The notes beneath the pieces were generated by a model, which did no database searches, was not told the DNA's origin, and worked only from the letters and a program-made list of their open reading frames with translations. Positions 22,778-34,320 of a stretch of 64,000 nt of DNA are shown here, piece by piece. Position 1 is the first letter of the stretch; the number at the start of each line of letters is the position of its first letter. The position numbers were made by a program, and so were the translations under genes. This stretch comes from Paramyrothecium sp. XJ0827 (Eukaryota; Ascomycota; Sordariomycetes; Hypocreales; Stachybotryaceae), in NCBI GenBank assembly GCA_020881915.1, contig JAJFPB010000002.1:5963001-6027000 (forward strand). The letters are read 5' to 3'.

Positions 22778-23990
22778 ATGAAGGCTATTACTATCGCCGA
22801 CAACAAAACGGCTGAGATACGGGAGCAACCGGTCCCAGCCTTGCGAGACAATCGCGTGCTGGTCCAGGTCAAAGCAGTAGCAATCAACCCCACGGACTAC
22901 AAAGCGATATACCATCGAGGTGTTGCCGGCACGAGGTCCGGATGCGAACTGGTCGGCATCGTGCAGGAAGTCGGAAGCAAGGCTGTCAAAGGTTATAGCC
23001 CTGGTGACCAGATTATTGGACTAGTTCATGGCGCGTGAGTCCTTCGTGTTGCTTCCTGGCTGATGAACTCTTCCCCTTTACAGCAATGGCCAAGCGATGC
23101 ACCTTGATACGTACGGGACTGATACCCATTGAATTCTAGTAATGCCAATAACTACGAGGATGGCGCCTTCGCAGAATATGCCGTCGTGAAGCCTGAGATT
23201 TCAATGAAAGTACCGGCAAACCTGACAACAGAAGAGGCAGCGTCCATTGGCGTTGCCATTACCACCGTCGTATGCGTTATCCACCGTCAACAATTCTTTC
23301 TTCGGGAACTAGCTAATCAGACATCAGGGCCAGGGTCTGTACAAGACACTGGGCCTCCCATTGCCTCTGTCGGGTACAAAGTGGGAGGGAGAGCCCATCT
23401 TGATATGGGGCGGGAGTACCTCGACGGGCGTAATGGGTATCCAATATGCGAAGCTGTCGGGCCTCACTGTGGTCACAACGGCGTCCCCTTCTAACTTCGA
23501 TTATGTGCGAAGACTTGGCGCTGACCAAGTTTTTGACTACAACTCTCCCACCGTGGCAGAAGATATCAAGCAGTATACGGGAAACAAGCTACGGTACGCA
23601 TGGGATTGTACAGAGCATGGAGCGGAGAAGTGTGCCGCTGCCATGAGCGACGTGCTGCCTGGGAAATATGGCAACATTGTTCTCCTTCAGAACAACCAGA
23701 TTTTGCAGCAGACTAATCCTATGGTCGAAGGCCCTTTTTGGACACTGGCGTACGACGCGCTTGGTGAGGACGCTGTCTACGGAAAGATGTCCCGTCCGGC
23801 CAGGCCAGATGAGTTTGAATACGCAAGCATGTTCTGGGGTTTGACAGAGAAACTTCTCACAGAGGGACTCATCAAGCCTATTCGAGTAGACATCAACAGG
23901 CACGGCTCCGGCCTGGAAGGTGTGATGAAGGGGATTATTGATGTCAAAGAAGGTCGCGTGAGTGGGCAGAAGTTGGTGTATACCCTCTAA
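22778..23990 (+). CDS. Stand-alone (trans) enoyl reductase, zinc-type MDR superfamily without zinc
   Basis: Three exons (22778-23034, 23140-23269, 23328-23990) give 349 aa. This is the LovC/ToxD/CipB-type medium-chain reductase. Landmarks: MKAITIADNKT, AINPTDYKAI, GCELVGIVQEVG, GYSPGDQIIGLVHG, EDGAFAEYAVVK, then LPLPLSGTKWEGEPILIWGG followed by the nucleotide loop STSTGVMGIQYAKLSG. Further on are RRLGADQVFDYN and YAWDCTE. It lacks the catalytic-zinc cysteines of true alcohol dehydrogenases. LovC-type members use NADPH to reduce the enoyl-ACP of highly reducing PKSs whose own ER is inactive. In this cluster the PKS has an ER domain with an unusual nucleotide loop, so this protein is a good candidate to do or share that step. 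It could instead be an unrelated quinone/enone reductase. Confidence 0.9.
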
Positions 23991-24423
23991 CTAACGCTCT
24001 GTGAAAATCTTCCTTGGGCAATGAAAGGCACTGAGCAAATCATTTCACCACCTGAGAATTATGACGAACAAGCCTTTTGACATAATCTTCAAGTCCTTTG
24101 CTAAGTCATTCCTCAGTATCCAAGTGCATGCTTGAGGGCAGTTTTTGATGTGATATGTACCAGCCTGGAACACAAATTGGTAAAACCATGGGCCGGCCTA
24201 AACTCAGACGTGTACATCAATATGATCGCTTTGAGGTCATCACGTAGGCCATGTCTTCCTCATCGAATGACAAATCTGCTAAATGAGAATAATCGGTGTA
24301 GTCTGCCCTGATCTGTCGATCCACGTTCTTTTCATTGGTTTCGCAGCATAAAGCGAGGTGGTGTTAGAAATGAATCCCAGGTTAACGATTCAAAGTCGCA
24401 TCTTCTAGGAGCGATTCGCGGCT
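23991..24423. other. Convergent 3' intergenic region
   Basis: Lies between the 3' ends of the enoyl reductase and isochorismatase-like genes. No ORF of interest seen. Confidence 0.5.
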
Positions 24424-25087
24424 CTATTTAATCTCCTGGCTTTGGATGATGGTTCCAAAAGCATCTGCAATTTCGCTCAGGGCCACATTTGTCAACTGTG
24501 CGGCGTCCACACCAGGGATGTCCCTGTCTCCAACCGCATCCTTGGGAATAACCACGTCCCAGCCCTTCTCTGCAGCTTGCCTAGCAGTCGTAGAGACGCA
24601 GACGTGGGCCTAAAGCATAGTCAGTCACCCAGCTCGTAGCCCTGCGGCAAACATGCCGTAATGACAATTCAATGAGGGAAATAAACCATACCATGTAACC
24701 AGTCAAGACCACCTTGGTCCGGCCAGTGGCCTTCAAGATATCCTGGAGGTCCGTCTGTGTGAATGACCCGGGAAACTGCTTCTTCACAACGCTCTCGCCA
24801 TCGCGTGGTGCGAGCTCGTCAAACTCGTTGGCCAGCTCCGTACCCGGGGTAAAAACGGGAGCGCCTTCGGGTGTCGCGTGCACAACGTGGACTACCGGGG
24901 CTCCGGCGTTGCGGTACTTTGTCAGCAGAGAAGCAATGGCTGCCCGTGATGATTCAACATCGACGACACGCAGCTTGCCATTGCTGTACTCGTTTTGCGC
25001 GTCGATGATGACCAGCACGCTGTCACTGGTCGAGGCCGAGGAAGCCGGAGCGCCCACAATCGAGCGGAAAGAGACTGCTGAGGCCAT
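24424..25087 (-). CDS. Isochorismatase-like cysteine hydrolase
   Basis: Two exons (24692-25087, 24424-24609) with an 82-nt intron give 193 aa. The isochorismatase-like fold shows all three catalytic positions: Asp in [13 protein letters not shown], Lys in [10 protein letters not shown], and Cys in [13 protein letters not shown] (formed across the intron). The conserved cis-peptide region precedes the Cys (VVLTGYM). Family members hydrolyse isochorismate, nicotinamide, carbamoyl compounds or other small amides and vinyl ethers; the exact substrate cannot be told. The start at 25087 ([10 protein letters not shown]) is preferred to an in-frame extension to 25414, because the extension is low-complexity and would include promoter DNA. 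It is convergent with the trans-ER gene. Membership of the cluster is inferred from position only. Confidence 0.88.
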
Positions 25088-25930
25088 TGTGGATTTGAGA
25101 TGTGGTTGCGAAGTAGTGCGTCGAGAGGGAGCTATCTGGGCAAGAAGACAGACTCTTTTGAAGGAACTGGGGTGATGACGCTGACTTCCAGAACTAGCTT
25201 TATATGGAGAAATCCCACTAGAGAGGACCTCGACCGACTCCGCCAACCTCAGGGCCCGTATTTCCGGCGTCAAGACTCGCTCCAATTGCGCCAACTCGCA
25301 CCCCGCACTCGAGTCTTGGCGGGATTTGTAGCCTATCCAGGCTAGCTTGGGCGGGACAGAAACTAATTGTTCACAGACATCGTGGGGTGGCACGATTTGC
25401 GATTGGTGGGTCATGTTCCGTCATCCACACAGAGCTCCCACTGTCTCTCATTACAAATGTCTTGAGACAGCCTCCTTGCATTACAAAGAAAGTCCACTGT
25501 CATGATTCTGAAACATTCGGCGCAAGTCTGACTGTCGCCTTTCGGCACTGAAGCCTGAGGGCTGAATCGTTTGTCAGTGGCATCGCTTGCTTTGCGGTTG
25601 AACCACACCAATCTTTCGTTGTCATGGACGCGGTGAGCCAGGGTTGAGCAGTTGAATCTAATAGCCATAATAAAGTACTTACAGAGAATTTAAGAGTCTC
25701 AATGTCTTAGCTGTCCAATATTAGCACCACGTGTATTTCTTCTCGCGAGACTTCCTTAAATGATCATACTCTTGCGATTCATAACCACTTAATTAAGTAC
25801 ACTCTCTACACCAGTTGACGTCAGCTATACAGTTTTCAGACGATTGTCGACAGAGTGACTAAATATGAATGATTCCTAATAAAGTCTCATCTCTTTGTAG
25901 ATCTATGTCGAGTCGTGGCTTTTTAACTAC
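25088..25930. other. Intergenic region
   Basis: Promoter of the isochorismatase-like gene plus 3' flank of the MFS gene. The part at 25680-25880 is AT-rich with nothing codable. No gene seen. Confidence 0.5.
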
Positions 25931-27438
25931 TCATACTTTTATCCAAAAGCCTGTCAGTTCTTTCCTCCTCATACATTCTCGCGCGATAATGAGTACAAAA
26001 AAACCAGCCATCATACAGGATCCCGCAAACATCTGGGCTTCAAGATAGCCACCTTGGCTGCTAACCAACACGCCCGAAAGCGGGGGACCTATGAGAGCCC
26101 CGAAGCCAATCACGGTGTTGAGCATGCCCATCAAAGTCCCTTGCTTTGCAGGATCAAATGCCACGCTCGCCAGTGCTGACGGAGCAAGAGACTGCACACC
26201 GCCCATGCAGAGACTGAAGAATACAGTCCATATGTAGAGCCCTGTTGTGCTTGTCACCCCGGCCCACGCATATAGAGCCACGGCGGTTGATGCTACATGG
26301 GCCATAAACACGTTTAGTGACCCCATCTTGAGAGCGATCATGCTGGGAAATAGACGGCCGATTATGCCCACGCCGTTCAGCACCAAGATAAGATTTAACG
26401 ACTCTTGATACTCTAATCTCTGGACGCTTCTTGCATAAGCCCCCAGATAAAAGAAGGGAAAGAATACCCCTATGTAGGCCTGTATCGGTAAAGTTAGCCT
26501 TAGCTGCTTGTTATCGTAGCTGGATCTTTCCGGACTAAACTGTGGTTCCGTGCCAGGTGCGATGCTTACCAGAAATGACCCAATGGCAAAGAACGTGTAC
26601 GCAAGTGACTGGAAAGCGCTCAAGTCAATGATAGACCTTGATGTGCTCCTAGCAAACTTTCGAGGCCGAATTGTTGCCAGTGACAGTGCCAAAGTGACTA
26701 GTTGTACGAGTCCAATGATTCTCATTGTCCATCCAAAACCAATCGTCGGCAGCAGCGCCCTGGTAATGCTGGGAAACACAAGTCCGCCTACCGTACTCCC
26801 ACAGGCTGCAACGGCCAGGGCAAGAGCTCTCTTGGCGGTGAAGTAGGTTGATATGACTGTGATGGCTGGTGTGAAAACCAAGCCGTTGCCCAGCCCCAAA
26901 CACACCCCCTGAGCCAAGAAGAGCTGCCAGTATGTCGTGGAGACGGACGTTGTGAACGTGCCGAGCAGAATCAGAAGACACCCGACGACCATAGTGCTCC
27001 GGAAATGGCCTGCGTCGGTAAGGGCACCGGCTGCGGTGCCCATGAAGAAAAGAAGGAAAACTTGGAAGGAGCCTATCCAGGCAACGTCGGAGGACGAGCG
27101 GTTTAATGTCGTGGTATAATACAGCTGGAAAACGCCGAACGAGGTGAAAACGCCCCTGGCTCTGGTTAATTACAGGCACACGTGTGGGTAGCAGTCGAAC
27201 CATACCATGTATTCATTATGACGAAGAATCCGGAAAGGACTATCCATGAGTTAGCTTTGCGAGGTGCAGGAGGACATTAGCATCCCTTACCAGACATCCA
27301 TGCCCAGAAGCCACCATCAGGTGCCGCGACTACCGGTGGAGAGGGTGGTAACGGCAAAGCATTGTCGGTGGCCATGCTGTTTGTCAAAGATCTCGGCCCA
27401 TCTGCCTGGGGGAGCTTGTTCGTCTTGAAAGTTGTCAT
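25931..27438 (-). CDS. MFS transporter, monocarboxylate transporter-like (MCT/MCH) family
   Basis: Four exons (27291-27438, 27206-27254, 26570-27155, 25931-26479) give 443 aa. The start shows the family signature VVAAPDGGFWAWM before helix 1, then WGVFTSFGVFQLYY. Other family positions are SSDVAWIGSFQVFLLFFMG, GLGNGLVFTPAITVISTYFTAKRALA, and GGVQSLAPSALASVAF in the second half. Fungal members transport monocarboxylates, riboflavin or unknown solutes, and are frequent in metabolite clusters. The intron at 26480-26569 is 90 nt with no in-frame stop, so an uninterrupted reading would add 30 false residues (SIAPGTEPQFSPERSS and on). The start at 27438 is chosen because the next ATG upstream adds a hydrophobic stretch not seen in the family. 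Divergent from the MBL hydrolase gene. Confidence 0.9.
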
Positions 27439-28253
27439 ATTTCGCCTGGCAGTAGAAATCACCACAGCGAGAAAGAGAAACATACGTGATGCAACAAACC
27501 AAATCGTTGAAGCGTTGCCTATCCATCCACGTTCAAAACAAGAATCAAGGTGCAATCGCCATTATATATGGAAGCAGCAAGTGACAAATGAGAAAAAAGC
27601 GATGTGAGAACAAAAGTGTACTGACAAGAATGCCGAATGTCTTGAGTCAAAAAAATTTCCTCTTTTTCCCTTCATCTTCTCTTCTCCTTTATTGCTCTGC
27701 ATGCCCCTAGTAGTATCCAACCATTGATAAGCCCCGAGACTAATCGGCCTGCGCTTGATCTGTAGGCGAGATGATGCAGTAAGTCCAGTCTAGCTACTCA
27801 CGGCAATGGCCAAGACTTGCGCGAGAACACGAGGCAATGCACTAAGCCAGATACAGTCACAAAACCCGTGAACCACTCCGGTAACTGGGGAGGAGGATCC
27901 TCGGACGGCCCTTGCGACCTGATATTACAAAACTCTGCCGTGCTTGATCAGCAGCGTGTTGTAATTTATACAAGGGCGTTATATAAGATATTCTTGTGTA
28001 AGCAGGTTTGTCCATTTGTAAGACGTGCAAACGGCAGCCGAACCGGCCCCCGTGGCGGCTTGGGTGGGACAGCCCACGATCTTCATCTTTAATGCGGGAA
28101 CAAATGGACAGTCACCCTCCAATTTATATATCTGCTCTTCCGGACCTCTTCGCTATTCTTCTCCATTCATCACATTCATCCACTACCAGATTTTTTGCCA
28201 TCTCCATCATCTCAGCAAATCTTTCTCATCTCGGCGAAGAGTTTCCTCCAATC
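27439..28253. other. Divergent promoter region
   Basis: Shared upstream DNA of the MCT-like transporter (minus) and the metallo-beta-lactamase-fold gene (plus). The stretch 28130-28250 is CT-rich, as in fungal 5' leaders. An open reading frame runs upstream of the MBL start but has no homology signal. Confidence 0.55.
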
Positions 28254-29066
28254 ATGGATAATTCTGGTCACAACAGCATCGTGAGTGTCACCTTTATTGG
28301 GACTGCCACTGCTATCATCGACATCGCCGGAGTCAAGTTCTTGACTGATCCCTTCTTCTCGCCGGCTGGCACATCCTTTGAAGCTGCACCAGGCATCATC
28401 CTTACCAACTCACACGACCCTGCACTCGACCTGAAGGACTTGCCGCCGATTGATGCCGTCCTGCTTAGCCATGAAGATCATTGGGATAACCTGGATACTC
28501 TTGGGCGCCAGCTTCTCGATGGGCGGCACGTTTTCACCACCATGGACGGCGCCAAGAACTTGGCTCCCCGCCCAGGCGTCCGCGGGATGCGTCCTTGGGA
28601 GGAGACATCGATTGCCCTTGGCGGCAAAACTTTCCGAATCGTGGCTACACCTTGCGTCCACGTTCCAGGGGGCGAGTGCACCGGCTTCATTGTGACAACT
28701 GAAGCCTTGGGTCATGCCGCTGACGGCCGTCCAAACGCTGTGTATTTCACTGGCGATACCGTCTACACTCCGGAGCTTTCACAGATGACCGAGAAATTCC
28801 ACATTGCAGCCGCCATCATGAACACAGGCGAAGCAAAAGCTCAGCTAGAGCCTCCGCCAGCCCTGCCTCTACAGATGACAATGGGGGGGCAGCAGGCTGC
28901 CCGCTTGTTCCGCGACATCAAGGCAGACTGTATTGTGCCTATGCATTTCGACGGTTGGAGCCATTTCACCCAGCACCAAGATGGGCTGGCCAAGTCCTTT
29001 GAAGAACAAGGTGTCACAGACAAGGTCAAATGGCTGGTTCCTGGAAAACCCGTTGGAATCTTGTAG
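28254..29066 (+). CDS. Metallo-beta-lactamase-fold hydrolase (UlaG-like)
   Basis: Intron-free, 270 aa. The N-terminus SVTFIGTATAIIDIAGVKFL and the TDPFF motif match the UlaG-like branch of the metallo-beta-lactamase superfamily. The metal site reads SHEDHWDN (variant of HxHxDH), followed by TPCVHVPGGE, YFTGDTVY (bridging Asp) and PMHFDGWSHF (last His). Substrate is unknown; the fold supports lactone, phosphodiester, amide or thioester hydrolysis. The start at 28254 is chosen because the upstream in-frame extension is basic, Ser-rich and unlike the family. It faces the transcription factor gene tail to tail (250 bp). As the PKS has no release domain, a hydrolase like this could cleave the product off, but that is inference: the known PKS-releasing members belong to a different branch. 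Confidence 0.87.
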   Translation: MDNSGHNSIVSVTFIGTATAIIDIAGVKFLTDPFFSPAGTSFEAAPGIILTNSHDPALDLKDLPPIDAVLLSHEDHWDNLDTLGRQLLDGRHVFTTMDGAKNLAPRPGVRGMRPWEETSIALGGKTFRIVATPCVHVPGGECTGFIVTTEALGHAADGRPNAVYFTGDTVYTPELSQMTEKFHIAAAIMNTGEAKAQLEPPPALPLQMTMGGQQAARLFRDIKADCIVPMHFDGWSHFTQHQDGLAKSFEEQGVTDKVKWLVPGKPVGIL

Positions 29067-29316
29067 GGAGTCCAAGAGCCGATGCCAAATGAGCACTCGC
29101 GGAATGCAGGGTTGTGCCAGCAGTCTCTTCAAGAGGTCTCCCCGCTTCTCGCTTGTGGGAAAAGGAATGCTGTGCTGTTGGATAATAGTCAGGGACACGC
29201 TCCGCGTATGTCGATGTACGAAGAAGGGTTCATTGTCCATAAATTGGATGGAATAAAATGATAATATAGATTCTTCCAAAAACCTTCAGTTTTGCTACAT
29301 CACATCATTTCCAAGG

Positions 29317-31039
29317 TCAAAATTCGAGTGCTCGCTCTATAAGGAAGTGATACCCACTCGATTGGAACTTCTGAACCACGCGTTCTTGCCAACCACACAA
29401 ATCCTCGCTATACCTCCCCTCTTTGTTCATGATATCGTAGACCACACGGAGAGGCAACATGGTGGACGCAGCACCAGATAATTTGAATTTCTCCGACGTC
29501 AGGTAATCCATGCTCCGGAGAACCAAAGACGATAGGTGATTAACCATCTCAACAGAGAGGAATGTTTGATGGTGAGGCTTAACACGAGCGTCAAGTGGAG
29601 GGAAGCGTGATACGAGCTGGATGATGTGGTATGCGCACAGAATGCGCAATGCCCACAAATGGGTGAAAAAATTTGCGCTTGTAAGATTCGGGAAGTTGAT
29701 GTTTGTGCCATCCTGCAGGGGATACAGAGGGAGCCAGTCAACATCACGATCGCCATTCTTGACGTCGTCTTCCAACTTTAGAGAGTTTTCAAGAGACAGT
29801 TCGAACTTGAGGAAAAGTGCATATGCAGAGGCGTGAGAGTCTGTAATGGGTGTTTTCAACAATTTTCGAACGTCAATCAATGCCGAGGATAAAGAGCTGA
29901 GCTCTCTAAGCAATTTCTGCATTGGCTCCGTGCCTGAATGGCCAAAAGGTACGGTCAGCCAGCGTTCGTTCGCGAGAAAGGTGTTCTCGCGCGTCATTAG
30001 AGAATTAATTAACTATCGAACAAGTCAGACGAAGTACATGGGGAACAAAGCCTGCAATTCTTACAAGAACTGGTTGGATGCCGGCGAATAGCTTGTGACC
30101 CAGGCCTGATCGGTAATATTCCGGACTTTGAGCCAGAAGAAAATCGCCTATACCCCTTGCATGAATCTTCGTACCAATTGCCGATGTTGGCAACAAGACC
30201 TTTTTTCATTAGCGGAAATTCGCCTTAGATCAAGTTGGCTCTCGGTTACCTCGGAGAGAAAAAGACATATCATGGCCGCCAAGAGTAGGTCTGAGTCGGA
30301 AGCGTTCCGACTTTGCAGTCCCAGCCGCAGTGATGGGAGCGCCTGACCATAGGCCGCAAGGGCGTCTGAAACTGGAGCTATCCCGGTATTGCCCTTCGAC
30401 AGCATAGATGTGGCGAGCGCTTTGATGGATGGCATCAAGAGCCGTTCGGCATTTTGATTGCGGATGAGTTCGGGTAGTGCTTCCACCCACGCGCCGCACA
30501 CCCGAGCGGCCGCAATGCTGAAATCTTTTCGATCCTGCCTTCGTGAGGTGGGACTCCGATAGGGGATGAAGTTTTGTAACACCAACGAGACAATGTCAAG
30601 GAAAGGCCAGCTTATTTGTGACGATGCGATGCCAAGCCGGACACAATGGCCAGTCTCTGCGTCATTTGTTTTCACAAGCAGGTCTGTTGGAACAACCGAG
30701 AGTTGCTGGGACAGCTCTTTAGTCCTCGGGTCTGAACCAGAAGAACCAGGGCGGCGCTTGCAAGCCTTAGCTGTTGTCCGCCGCCGTCGACTGGCTGTGA
30801 GAGGTGCCCGGAAAATCAGATCATGCTGATAACCAGGACACGTCCGGCCTCGTAGGGCGCACTGGGAGCAGGCCGGGGTCTTGCCATCACACTAAACAGT
30901 CCGGAGCCCATCAGCAGGCAGCTCAGATGGACCTGAAGGCACGACGACAGAACTCCGCCATGAGCATGTTTTGGAGACAACTTACAGCTATCTTTCGCGT
31001 CCTGCAGCTATCACATGTGGTCAGGTCCCGTACTTTCAT
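29317..31039 (-). CDS. Zn2Cys6 fungal transcription factor (probable cluster regulator)
   Basis: Four exons (30986-31039, 30250-30891, 30065-30199, 29317-30012) give 508 aa. The zinc cluster is split by intron 1: exon 1 ends CDSCRTRKIA and exon 2 begins CDGKTPACSQC, completing the six cysteines with CALRGRTCPGY. Spacing is C-x2-C-x6-C-x5-C-x2-C-x6-C, the GAL4-type DNA-binding domain at the extreme N-terminus (residues 9-36). A basic linker follows (ASRRRRTTAKACKRR). The rest is a helical regulatory region with SPEYYRSGLGHKLFAG and FLANERWLTVPF, typical of the fungal-specific DUF3468-type regulators. Because the first zinc-binding exon is only 54 nt, automated callers are likely to miss it. 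It is the only regulator in the cluster and probably its pathway-specific activator (inference). Confidence 0.92.
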
Positions 31040-34000
31040 GCTCGATTGCCGTGTTGTCCTGGAAGCTCGATCCTTGCAGTAAGATCATGCCAAGCGGGTG
31101 GTGTTCTGCGAAGAATCTGGGGGCTTGAAAGCAGAGCAGTGAGCAGGGCTCTCAACGCGGAAATGGTGGAAGCGCGTCATGAGCCAACCTCACCTTTCCA
31201 CATCTGGACATAAATTCCGCCAAGACTTTGAAGACGGCCCACAAATTCTGCTTAGCCAGCAGCCATTCGACAAAGATGGTTAAGGTAGGCTGACATGAGA
31301 CGTGGAGATTGTCCACAGTGTATGGTCTAGGGTAGCTAGTTTGCTCAGTTTAAAAACGGGGTATGCTGAATCCTCCCGATTAACCCTGAGTGAGATCTCA
31401 CAGGTTACCGTGGATGTACTGTATCCCGGATCATGTGCATACACAGAGCTGAGCTTCAAAGTACAATGAAAGTAGAGTAATTCATCGAGCGGGTTTTTTC
31501 ATGTCTTTTTCCATAACAATTGTTGTGATTGTTTCTTGCCAACTCAACAAGCGAATTCTCATCTGCCCTAGCAAACCCCTTTCTTGGGGGCAGTGTTACA
31601 ACCCGAAATACGAAGGCTTCCCGAATGCCCTGCATCAAGTACGAAGCCTACCCTATATGGTGCCTGGAAAAGTGTCTGATGCATCATGCTTGTGCAAGAC
31701 ACAATTCATTAGTATAGGCAAAGCAAGACTTGAAAGTCTTGTGGACATTACACATGTTAACACTATTGTAGGTGTCTGGGCGCGAATTATTCAGTCTAGA
31801 CGCCTGCAAGTCTCAAAAGGCACTTGGTTGGATTTTGTGAGGGACTAGGTGAGGTAGGGCGACAAGTTTTGTCACACGTGTATGGTCTACCTGACATGAC
31901 AGCAGCTATTTTTAGCCTACACTGTGTCCATTGAAGCGTATTAACTGATTTAACTAGCAAAGAGACTCCTTTTCGGATTTTACTGGTATGGAAGATATCA
32001 TTGAAAGACACTCATGCGTTGTCCGGGCCCAGAAGGAGGGCGTTTTGATACACGATGCCGTACAATGTGAAGTGCGGATGTTTGTCTTCGGCATCAGGAA
32101 AGGACTTCATAGCCACACCTCATGCACCTCGTCCGACCAAGAGTTGGACACCTTGTCACACGTTCAGAAAGCACCAGGGCCTTTATCCACCTTCCAGAAC
32201 CAGTTTGCTCAGACCACAATTAACAGAACGACGAGGCATACTTCGGACTATGAGAAATGTAACGGCCGTGGAGCCATGAGTCTGCCCCGAGCAGCTCCTA
32301 CTGGAGGACAAGGTCTCCACGGGCCTTTGTATTCTGTAGGGAGATCCCCGCACGTACACATTGCACCTTTTTGATCGTGCTCGAGTATCTGGGCTTGCTA
32401 ATTACTGAATACGCACATCGTTGTACCTCCGCGGACAGGAGCAGAGCGACTGTGATGGAATCGATCACCTAGTGAGCCTCCGGGCTGGTGAAAGGCGATT
32501 CTGCCGAGCTGTCAGACCCTCTAGCTGTCTCACGACGACACCAGTCTTTCAACAGCCCTGGTCGCTTGGAGTAGCGGTGGTGGAAATGTCTGGCGCATCA
32601 CGCCACAAGGCAGAATCAAAGTCGTTTAAACGCGAAAAACCCTTGAATGCATTGAAAAGGCAAACATCCCGAAATGCGATCTAGGCTTTGTGGCTCATTC
32701 GGAGCATCTAGAACCTCCTTGACCCCGGAACACCCACAGCCAGGTTGTTCAGCCGCATCCAGATCTCTCCCAACACCTGGATCTGCATTTCAAATCGGAC
32801 ACATTCCAAATATCCAGAATGCGTCTAGCGCACGTTACACGGAATGAGGTGGAAGATCATCTCGCCGAAGCGCATTGCTACGCGGGCGTTTTACGCAGGC
32901 CCTCTGCTGACCTGCTTCGCCCTCCTCCCCCTATGTGGACCCCCTGCGGACGTTTCACCCGTCGTGCTTATTGCGGAGATTGGAATTAAGCTTTGCCAAG
33001 GGGCTCAAGGAGATTTTCACCAGGGGATGGATTGCAAATGGGACGATGCATGAACGTGTGGCGCCCTGTTTGCGGGGATTGCCTCAAGGCTGCTGAACAG
33101 CCTCGGCGATGGTGAGGTGGCTCACTCGTGCGAAGACAAGAAACAACATGTGAAGTACCGGGGATATTTCGTAGTGCCTCAATTGAAGCATTGCGTCCAG
33201 CGCTCGTCACTGACATTTGGGGTCACTGAATGGCCTAGACACACCCATCGGGACTCGACTCGTCAACCCATCCTGTCTGTATGAAGCAGTCGACGGCTCG
33301 ATTTGTCTTCTCACAGAGACGCGAGATGTCCTTCCTCGACTGTCTGGCATTCTCAGGTGCCCGAAATAATTTGGCGTCACTTCCCGACCCTGATGGCTTG
33401 TGTGTCGTAAATCGTAAATGCATCGTTTCTGTGCTTACTCTTGCTTGGGCCACCACAGCCCTTATAGCCAGAACTTGGTCACAAGCTTATCCCTGTCAGG
33501 CCCCTCAGGGGCAAGGTGGAATCGCAATCCCCAAGGCACATCGATCGGCCACACCCCGAGGAGAGTCACATTGGGAAAACTGTCCTGCATCAAGCGCAAC
33601 GCAGGAACAGGTGCAATCGTGGCTGAGACGGCTGGGCGGAACATTCTTAGCAACCTTCTTTTCAGCTCTTTGATGCCTTAGCGTGAATGCTTCTTTGCTG
33701 CACCCCTGCAGGGTTACTGCCGGTAAGCTGCGGTGCAACTGTAACCCGCCAGCCTTCGCCCGGACCAATCACATGGTTTGTGACGGTCCTCCAAGCTCAC
33801 GGCCCCATTCATCTGATTTGTCGGCAGAGCCCGATGCGGCATGCTTGGCGCGGCTGCGCTTCTTTGATGGTGTTTAGCACGAGGCTCCGGGCGGACCATA
33901 AGCCTCCTCCACATCTCAAACCGTCTTCGCATGATGCTGGCGACAGCCGCATCAAAAGAGCCTTGCAGGATTTCGCGATGCCCTCGCTGGAGTAATCTTA

Positions 34001-34141
34001 GACCCCTGGCTCTGACATTCAGTCTGCAAGTAGACGGGGGCCATTCAGCCGCCTCGCTTAGGCTTCACCGTGAGTTGCTTTGAAGATGGTTGTGTATAGT
34101 AAACGAAAGGTTTGGCTTCATGTTCCTGAATGGACTCAATG
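31040..34141. other. Long gene-poor region at the right edge of the cluster
   Basis: Three kilobases without a convincing gene. The longest open frames (31988-32374 and 33281-33673, plus) show no domain, no signal peptide, and no splice partners that extend a conserved reading. This looks like spacer DNA and marks the right border of the cluster. I cannot exclude a non-coding RNA. Confidence 0.5.
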
Positions 34142-34157
34142 AAGTATAAGAAGAGCC
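34142..34157 (+). promoter_or_regulatory. TATA-type core promoter of the cationic secreted protein gene
   Basis: The sequence AAGTATAAGAAGAGCC lies about 164-179 nt before the ATG at 34321. It is followed by a long CT/CA-rich leader (34165-34315) as in strongly expressed fungal genes. A 15/16 identical copy precedes the next secreted-protein gene. Confidence 0.5.
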
Positions 34158-34320
34158 AGAACTTCCATCCAAAAAACAAATCTTCTCATCCTCATCAACT
34201 CACTCGCACACTCAGAGCCTCTCAGCCTTCTAGCCTCGGCAGCTTCCACATTCACTCCTTCCCATCTTCTTTTACAATCTTCTTGCTTTCAAGAACAATC
34301 ATTCTCTTCCAACATTCAAA

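Noticed and set aside
31988..32374. 128-codon ORF in the gene-poor zone
   Set aside because: No domain, signal peptide or plausible splicing; composition like its non-coding surroundings.
33281..33673. 130-codon ORF with a hydrophobic stretch
   Set aside because: The hydrophobic part is internal and short, and no homology pattern is visible.
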